Translations under genes and position numbers: made by a program
The notes under the pieces: generated by a model
Told to the model about the DNA's origin: nothing
The model's input: only the letters and a program-made list of their open reading frames with translations
Database searches by the model: none
NCBI GenBank assembly: GCA_024663395.1
Contig: JANFAH010000045.1
Coordinates: 372,001-436,000, forward strand
DNA from: Pisolithus tinctorius
Lineage: Eukaryota; Basidiomycota; Agaricomycetes; Boletales; Pisolithaceae
Direction of reading: 5' to 3'
DNA: 64,000 nt
In this document: positions 56,724-64,000 of the stretch, piece after piece
Numbering within the stretch: position 1 is the stretch's first letter
Layout: each line of letters starts with the position of its first letter

Positions 56724-56742
56724 TGGAGCCCACTGCGAGGGG
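56724..56742 (+). other. Primer-binding site of Gypsy-2
   Basis: TGGAGCCCACTGCGAGGGG. It differs from the element Y site at one base (CTGCG for CCGCG). The same site, with CpG-type changes, follows the LTRs of Y, Z and Gypsy-1. Which tRNA it matches was not determined. Confidence 0.7.
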
Positions 56743-56889
56743 TCTGTAGATCTGGAAAGGAGATCCTTATGACCCACTCGTCAAAGAACTGAACTCAAAG
56801 AGCTCCTAGAGCCCTTCTGCAGGCTATCTATTTCTTCATCAGAAATCCTAATCCCAGTAGCTGATCCTAGAGATATTTCAGAGCCACAC

Positions 56890-59403
56890 TTGTCAGACTC
56901 AGATCTTGGTTTAGACAAGATCTTTCAGAGCCCAGAGTCCCCAGCATTTTACCCAGCATTCCCAGGAGGTTTCAATCTTGATGAACCTTTTGATCCTCCC
57001 TCTGAATGTCAAGAACTTTCACCTCTTTCAGATCTAACTCCTTTGTTGCCCTTGCCATCCAGTGATTCAGAACTAGCCACTGAACAGCTTCTCCTTCCTT
57101 CCTATTCTCTAATTGCAAATTCCACTATCACCCTTTCTACTCAAATACCTGTTCAGAATACTCTTGCCTCGACTCTCTCGAATTCCGCTCCCATCATTCC
57201 CCAAATTCTGATCCAGATCCCTGCACCACCTCACATAATGTCTGGAGCAAAAGATATGCTGCTCAGGGGTTCCAACAAAGCCCTGAAGTTTTCTGGGCAT
57301 ACTGAAGATATCACCCACTACCTCAAAGATGTTGAACAACTCTGTCTTGATGCTGGTCTTGTTTCCAGAAAAGATAAGATCCACTGGGTCATTTGTTATG
57401 CTGATCACAACAAAGCAGAATTTTGGTCCACCTTAGATGCTGCAACCGACAGCTTCGATGATTGGGACACTTTCTCCAAAGAGCTCCTGAACTACTATCC
57501 AGGTGCCTCGGTGAAAGATTGTCATTATACCAAAGCCGACCTTGAAACTTTACTCTACCATCAGGTTCAGAAGCCTATGGAGTCGCTGGAAGATCTTGGG
57601 AAATATGTCCAAGAATTCCGATGTATCCTTGGCCTTGTCCAGAAGAAGAAGAAACTCCCTGAGGACTACACCAATGAGAAATTCCTTGAGGGGTTTCCCC
57701 CAAGGTTTCAGAATTCCTTGCTCACATGATTGCAACTCTCTGACCTAGATCATGACATCAACGAACCATGGAAGTTCGATACCATCTACAAACATGCCAA
57801 CTACCTCCTCAGTGGGGCCAAATGGAACCTCCCTCAACCAGACTCGTCAGCACTGTTTCCCCAGAATTCTGCTCCATCTTCCTCGCCAGCTGTTCCTACT
57901 ATCCTGAAGTGAGAGTATGTTCATGTCGCTCAGCAACCTGTTTCTACCCCACCTCCCCAACAAGGTCAAGAAGGGCAATTCCATTGTTCCTTCAATCCAC
58001 GGTGTTTCTTCTGTGGAGGAACAGATGGGCACAGAACTGCAGAGTGTGCACTGTGTCACGAATACGTACAAGCTGGGAAATGCTCCCTGATTGGAGGGAG
58101 AGTTTTCATGCCAGATGGCTCTGATATTCCTAGGACAGCTGCAGGTCGTAATTTCAAGGAAAAGATTGATAACTTCCTTGCTATGCATGACTCAATCATT
58201 CCCTCAGCAAACCTCATCTCTGTTCAGTGACCTGGCCAGCAGTCAACCTCGTCCCACAGGTGTGATACTCCTCCCCATCTTGTCAGCACAATGTTCTTCA
58301 GCAATGAAGATGCTGCAGAATACCAAGTCAACCTACACCCCTCTTCCTATCTAGTCAACAAAAACCTAGAGGAGGATGCTGACGAAGAAGACCATCGTGC
58401 CTTAGCAAGGGCTTATGCACAGGTAGAAGAGTTGAAAAATGCTATCAAGAAAAAGAAGACAGCTCACTTTGACAGCATAGAGGTCCCAGTTCATCGTCAA
58501 AAACCAGCACTAGCAGTCCCAGTGTTGGCCAACACGCCAGTGCCCCCTATCCCAGTCAGTAATTCTGCTCCAGCTAACCCCACCCCATCTTCGGAAGCCC
58601 CAACAGCCAGAAAAACTCTGGTTGCTCCTAATCTTACAGACCTCCAGAAACTTAAGCCATCTACAAATTCCACACCCCAATTCTGTTACCAAAGCAGTTT
58701 CGATGAGGCTGCAGTGACCAAGCAGATTGTAAACCAGGTCTTAGATGCAAAAATGGAAATCTCTACTAAAGACCTATTAGCTGTCAGCCCAGAGATTCGC
58801 AAGCAGATCAGAGAACTAGCTGCAATGAAGAAGATAACAATTGGGAGTTTAGAAACTGCATCAGACACAACTCCCTCGGCTGCTTGGGCATCCTATGAGC
58901 AGTACTGGGTCAGAGACACAGAAGGGAAGTGTGTGGGCCTCGCTATGGCTCCCTTACATGCTGTCGATGGGATCTTGATGGACAAACTCCATGTCAAATG
59001 TATTTTGGACAGTGGATGCCAGGTAGTGGCCTTGTGACAGGAGTTGTGGGAAGCCTTAGAGGCCCCTCTCTGTACTGACATGACCATGACTCTGGAGGCC
59101 ACTAACCAATCCAAAGAAAGCACGATTGGGGTCATAGAGAATGCCACCTTGCACATAGGAAATGTCAAGGCTCATCTACAAATCCAGGTCATTGATTGTG
59201 TGCCTTTTGACTTACTCCTTGGTCAACCCTTCTTCTGCCTACTTTCCAGCATCCTTCGCAATTTCCCTGATGGGGAACAGTCTCTAGAAATCTGTGACCC
59301 TAATTCTGGGAGACAAGTTTTAATTCTGACACGACCTCACAACAGACTGCAACTCCTTCCACATTTTGTAAATTCTGAAGATGAAGAAGACTTCTTCGTG
59401 TGA
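56890..59403 (+). pseudogene. Gypsy-2 gag and protease (TGA-interrupted)
   Basis: One frame from 56890 (MSDSDLGLDKIFQSPESPAF). Capsid region with LKFSGHTEDITHYLKDVEQL and FDDWDTFSKELLNYYPGASV; zinc knuckle CFFCGGTDGHRTAEC (CX2CX5HX4C, one residue longer than usual); protease site VKCILDSGCQVVAL with DSG; and then STIGVIENATLHIGNVKAHL and FDLLLGQPFF. Stops inside the frame are at 57727, 57910, 58228, 59035 and 59401, all TGA. At 59035 the Gypsy-1 relative has Arg (MPRRVW), so CGA is the likely ancestor. Confidence 0.8.
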
Positions 59404-59501
59404 AAACAAATGTGTTGCCACATGAATCCACCTGAACAGGTTTTTTAGTATCGGTTGAGGACTCGTACGATCTGCAAGGAGACCGGGACTGCACTTTCTC
59501 C

Positions 59502-62500
59502 ATGTGTTCACTTTATGTTTCTGACCCGCCTTTATACCCTTTGAAGTCTTCCACATTTTTGCCCACAGACACTGTCATAAATTCTGCTGCGGCATTTATC
59601 CATGACTTACGAGGCAACATTACGCCCCCTGTTGACCCCTTTGACACCAGTTCTGTTTCCCTGACTGATCCTTTCTTGTTCTCAACCACTACTACCATTT
59701 CTCCACTGACAATTTCTGCCTTATGCTCTACTTATCAGTTCGATCCCATTTATCATGTCTTAAAGTACAAACCTGTAGCAAGGAAGGTGAGGCCGGTACC
59801 AATGTCGATGCCAGCAGAATTCCAGGTAGAACGTTGGGAGGTCGAAGACCCACTCACAGATCTGCCTGTTTTACCTACTCATCCCCCTCCATTTGTGCCA
59901 GGTTCCAGGTTTACTGAGGAAAGAGCTGATGAGCTCGATCTGGACCTGGCAAGGTTCCTTTGGCCTATGGAGTTAGACCTAGTATGATGGTTGGTCAGGG
60001 AGCAAGAGGATGCCTTCGCTTGGGATGCTTCAGAATGAGGGACCTTTTGAGAAGACATGTTCACGCCCCTGAAGATACTACCTATGCTAGCCCACAAGCC
60101 TTTGGTTGAGCAGAATATTCCCATTCCTCCTGCTATTTTCCATGAAGTCATTAATATCATCAAGGAAAAGATTTCCGTGGGGGTTTATGAACCATCTACT
60201 TCGTCTTACCACTCAAAATGGTTCTGTGTAGTCAAGAAGGATGGAAAATCTCTGCACCTTGTACATGACTTACAACCTCTAAATGCCATTTCTATCCAGG
60301 ACTCAGCCATTCCCCCCTTCGTCTTTTCGATTGCTGAAGCCTTCACTTGTCATTTGGTCTATGGAATTTTAGATCTTATGGTCAGATATGATCATTGCAC
60401 CATACACGATGAGTACTGTGACCTCACTACCTTCCAAACTCCTATAGGTACTCTTTGACTCACCAAACTTCCTATGGGCTACATGAACGCCATCCAAATT
60501 TTCCATGGAGATGTCTGTTGGATTTTAAAGGACAAAATTCCAGAAGTCACCATTCCGTTTATTGACGACTGTCCCATTAAAGGCCCCAAAACTTGCTACC
60601 AGAATCCCGACAGGACCTACAAAATGATTCCACAGAATTCCGGGGTTAGACACTTCATTTGGGAGCACCTGCAGAACATCAACTGAGTCTTACACCATCT
60701 GCACCATGCAGGAGCCACTGTATCAGCAAAGAAATGTGTCATTGCTGCACTGTCTATCATAGTGGTTGGACACAAGGTGTTGTTCGAGGGTAGAATTCCG
60801 GATGAAACTAAAGTCCAGAAAATTAAAGATTGGCCTTACTGCACAAACGTTACTGAAGTACGTGGATTTTTAGGTCTCTGCTCTTACTGCAGGATCTTCA
60901 TCAAAGACTTTGCCAAACATGCCTGTCCCCTTGTCAAACTGACCAAGAAGGACATCCCCTTCGATTTCCGCAACGAACATAGGGAAGCCATGGAGTATCT
61001 TTGATGGGTGATCGTCTCGTCCCCTGCATTGCGAACTATCAACTATAATTCCGAAAGGAAGGTCATCTTAGCAGTCAACACTTCCAACATCACTGTTGGG
61101 TACCTCCTCATGCAGGAAGGGGAAGATGGAAAATGCTACCCTGCTAGGTTTGGCTCGATAACCCTCAATGATCACAAATGCCACTACAGCCAAGCTAAGC
61201 TGGAGCTATTTGGACTTTTCCATGCTTTGCATGATGTCTGACTTCATATCTTTGGTGTGCAGAATTTAGTTATCAAGGTGGATGCATGATATATCAAAGG
61301 GATGATTAACAATCCTGATCTACAGCCTAACATGACCATAAATTGTTGGATCGCCAGAATTCTCCTATTCAACTTTGAGCTTGTACATGTTCCAGCACAT
61401 GAGCACACAGCACTGGATGGACTTTTGAGGAGGCCGAGGGCAGAAGAAGATGAGGAGGGAGACGAGGACTATGAGGATTGGATAGATGAGGAGGGAGACA
61501 AGGACTATGAGGATTGGATAGATGAGTGTGGGGCTTTTGCAGTCGAGCTCTTGAATTGTAGGGAAGTGCGTTTCGAGTCTTGACCTTACCCCTTGGAAAT
61601 TCTGAGCATCGTGTCAGACTCATCTCTCCCCCTATCACAGAGTCTAGGAATCTTTACCACCGAAGAATTGATGGCCAGAGCTCCTGAGCCAGAAATTCCA
61701 AGGTCAGTGAAAGTGAAGCAGAGGGAGGAGAGGATGAGAGTGGTGAAAGAGTTTTTGGAGATGAAGAAAGTGCCAGAAGGATTGGAAGAGGCAGAATTGG
61801 AAAGCCTAGTGTGCCTTGCGACTCGGTATTTTGTCAAAGGAGGAGAGCTGTGGAGGAAGGATCCCCAGGGGTGGCATCAGCTAGTGGTACCCCCACACAA
61901 ATGCCTTAGAATTCTCCACCAGGCCCATGATGATCTAGGGCACAAGGGTATCTTCTCAACTCACATGCATTTGCTGACTCGCTTTTGGTGGCCCATGCTA
62001 GAGCAGGACATCCATTGGTATGTTAAATCGTGCCATGAGTGCCAGATCTGCCATTTGGACCGCATTCATATCCCGCCAGTCATTGCTATTCCCGATCCCC
62101 TGTTTTACAAAGCATACATGGACACATTCTTAATGCCGAAGTTGAACAGCTTTCACTACGTCACCCAAGCCTGCTGTTCACTCACCAGTTACCCTGAATG
62201 GGCCATGCTTCATGCAGAGACAGGCAAGTCCATTGGAAAGTTCATTTTTGAACAGATTCTGTGCCGTTGGGGTGCCATTGCAGAAATTGTCACAGATAAT
62301 GGGGGACCATACATCCTCGCTCTTGACTGGCTCTCCAAGACCTTCGGAATTTGTCACATATGCATCTCCCCTTATAACTTGCAGGCTAATGGAGTTGTTG
62401 AATGTCGGCATTTTGATGTAAGGGAGGCAATGGTAAAAAGTTGTGGTGGGGAAGTGTCAAGGTGGACAGAAGTGGCCCCTGCAGTGTTTTGGGCAGAGAG

Positions 62501-62852
62501 GGTTATGGTCCACAAGGCAACTGGGTTTTCTCATTTCTATATGGCTCATGGTGTTGAACCCAGACTCCCTTTTGATCTGGTCAAAGTGATGTTTTTAGCC
62601 CCTTTCGAGGCGGAATTTTACTCAACCTCAGATCTTATTGCTCACCATGCTTGCCAACTCCAGAAACACCTGGAGGACCTCGCTCGCATCCACAATCTGG
62701 TCCTGAAATCCTGCTTTGCCTCAGCCAAAGAATTCATCGACTGTTTTGCATGTTCTATCCAAGACTTTAATTTTGAACCAGGATTGCTCATCCTCGTTTG
62801 GAATTCCCATATCGAACTAGAACTCGATGGAAAACCAAACCATGCTACCTAG
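59502..62852 (+). pseudogene. Gypsy-2 reverse transcriptase, RNase H and integrase (TGA-interrupted)
   Basis: A second continuous frame, shifted from the first somewhere in 59404-59501. Reverse transcriptase: WFCVVKKDGKSLHLVHDLQP, then LDLMVRYDH, where the usual SGYD is changed, and FIDDC (YxDD equivalent). RNase H: NSERKVILAVNTSNITVGYL and SQAKLELFGLFHALHDV. Integrase: HKGIFSTHMHLLTRFWWPML, KSCHECQIC, KAYMDTFLMP, IVTDNGGPY and SPYNLQANGVVE for the HHCC and DDE residues. Stops at 59985, 60036, 60048, 60456, 60684, 61002, 61239, 61287 and 61581, all TGA. A duplicated GDEDYEDWIDE/GDKDYEDWIDE segment lies at about 61460-61530. Confidence 0.85.
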
Positions 62853-63094
62853 GGCCTATGATTGTCATCAGACACACTAAAGGCAGCTCATACATACTTG
62901 CAGAATTAGATGGAGCTATCTCAAAATTCCACTTTGCTGCCTTTCGCCTATACCCCTATTTCCCACAGAATAATGCTCATATCGAAGTCACCCAGCTGAC
63001 TGGCACTTCCTCACAAGACCTGGATTGTCTTGAAGATGATGCATTCCCAGACCCTACACTCACTGGCATCCCTTTGGACGAGTCAGATGAGTAG
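62798..63094 (+). pseudogene. Gypsy-2 integrase C-terminal tail (shifted frame)
   Basis: After a one-base shift near 62830 (AAAACCAAACC) the frame reads YLGPMIVIRHTKGSSYILAE, a GPY/F-type module, then LDGAISKFHFAAFRLYPYF and ends with a stop after DESDE. Homologous to the Gypsy-1 tail at 36010-36261. No chromodomain seen. Confidence 0.75.
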
Positions 63095-63369
63095 CCCGTC
63101 CTTCTCTCTACCTCTTTTCTTTTCTTTCTCTCTTCTTTCTTTTCTCAATACCCATTTCATCTCATATATAAATTCCGCACCACTCACATGAAAGAGACAA
63201 TGTCAAAAAAAAAAAATCTGCACTACTGTTCCTTCTGAAGTCTTACATTTCCTTACTATAGTACTAATACCAACACATGAAAGACTCTTTCACATTTGGT
63301 ACATACGAGTACAAAATTCTGCAGGCTCTAGTACACTATTTACAGGTCATGGAGATCATCCTTCAACCT
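63095..63369. other. Gypsy-2 3' flank, no LTR recognised
   Basis: Pyrimidine-rich stretch, a TATATAAA at about 63165, and a run of 12 A at about 63206. No similarity to 55949-56723 by eye. Confidence 0.35.
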
Positions 63370-63913
63370 TCACAGCTCCTCCCATCTGGCCCACACAGTC
63401 TCGATCCAATGTGTTACCTGCCTTGCCAACATCTCCAGCAACTGGTAGACCTGCTCCAGCTTGAATTCCTTGTCCTTGGCCCTCACCTTGAGCACTTGCA
63501 GATGCTCGATGATGTTCGCTGTCAACCGCTCGCATGGGTATTCGACTTCCGGAATTTCTGCAGCCGATGGAGTGTCGCTCTGGGCTGTCACTTCGATGTC
63601 TCCAGGCTGGTCCAGTAAACTGGTTGCCATCGCAAAGAATGGTTCGATCTTGCCTTGCAGTTTGTCAATTGGAAGTGACACTTGAGGATCATCAACAAGG
63701 ACTGGAGAGGGCTTGAATGAAGGTCCAGGCATTGGAGTGGCCCTGCAGAAAGAGATAGGGTGTTGGCAAAGGATCGCAAACTGAAGGGGCTGGATCTGGC
63801 GAAGGTGAGCATGTGGGGGTTGGATCAGGCTGCTGTTTTCGAGCCAGAATTTTCAGGGTGAGCTTCTTGGGAGGATCAGTCGCAGATTCTGCTGGGGTCG
63901 GCTTTGAGGTCAT
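63370..63913 (-). CDS. Small hypothetical gene, antisense to Gypsy-2
   Basis: Minus strand. Exon 1 from ATG 63913 encodes MTSKPTPAESATDPPKKLTL and a Pro-rich stretch. An acceptor TTTCTGCAG near 63745 leads to PMPGPSFKPSPVLVDDPQVS, then VEYPCERLTANIIEHLQVLK and a Leu/Gln-rich helical end that looks like a coiled coil (VRAKDKEFKLEQVYQLLEML), stopping at 63370. The donor is uncertain (possibly GTTTGC near 63780). No family recognised. It could be an accessory frame of Gypsy-2 or a host gene. Confidence 0.4.
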
Positions 63914-64000
63914 AAATGATTTGACTCATTTGTGGGACAGCCCTGCCTCCCCAACAGTACCAGAGTTCTTTCGCTGAAGGTGGTGTCAACTTGTTCCCTT

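Noticed and set aside
56890..61583. TGA recoded as an amino acid in Gypsy-2
   Set aside because: Host genes here (for example RPN7) end in TGA. The TGA positions fit lost Arg (CGA) codons, so CpG decay explains them without a new code.
1..64000. CRISPR arrays, rRNA genes, tRNA genes, bacterial-type operators
   Set aside because: None seen on reading; spliceosomal introns and retroelements mark this as fungal nuclear DNA. A dedicated tRNA scan was not possible.

Overview
The window looks like nuclear DNA of a basidiomycete fungus, most likely an Agaricomycete. Coding genes are cut by many short introns (about 50-65 bases, GTRNGY...YAG). A Plavaka-type transposase and several Ty3/Gypsy LTR elements typical of mushroom genomes are present, and one small gene (23.3-24.4 kb) carries a cysteine motif I associate with Boletales; the order is a guess.

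Layout. 1-21.5 kb is a CpG-rich, gene-bearing arm: the start of a secreted protein; three tandem minus-strand copies of a membrane-bound O-acyltransferase/wax-synthase-like gene (1.2-7.1 kb); a head-to-head pair of 26S proteasome lid genes, RPN6 (minus) and RPN7 (plus), sharing a 99-bp intergenic promoter; a BTB-like gene; a broken 3' half of the CYC8/SSN6 corepressor gene; and a Plavaka DNA transposon with a minus-strand transposase and a divergent plus-strand accessory gene. Many reading frames here are broken by single extra bases, even in the conserved proteasome genes, so base-level assembly error is likely and 'pseudogene' calls in this arm are provisional.

22-64 kb is a nest of retroelements, mostly CpG-poor. 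From left: an LTR fragment (22.4 kb) next to a zinc-cluster-like gene; two inverted copies (X1, X2) of a 1.85-kb LTR-like element X; a gag-only LTR element Y (29.4-33.5 kb) inserted in X2; a tandem duplication with perfect hairpins (34.4-35.0 kb); a minus-strand Gypsy element (Gypsy-1, 36.0-53.7 kb) split between RNase H and integrase by a 10.5-kb LTR element Z (37.4-47.9 kb), which holds a gag fragment, a third X copy, an ERG26-like fragment and a degenerate exon/intron-like tandem array; a fourth X copy (54.1-55.9 kb) inserted in the 5' part of a plus-strand Gypsy element (Gypsy-2, to 63.1 kb); and a small antisense gene at the right edge.

Two threads tie the repeat half together. First, nearly all damage is C-to-T/G-to-A at CpG: fourteen premature stops in Gypsy-2 are all TGA, and 10 of 11 differences between the Z LTRs are CpG transitions. 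The youngest element, Y, is still CpG-rich. Second, every 4-bp target duplication I could read is, or can be explained by CpG decay from, NCGN. The insertion order that follows is Gypsy-1, then Z, then X3; X2, then Y; Gypsy-2, then X4.
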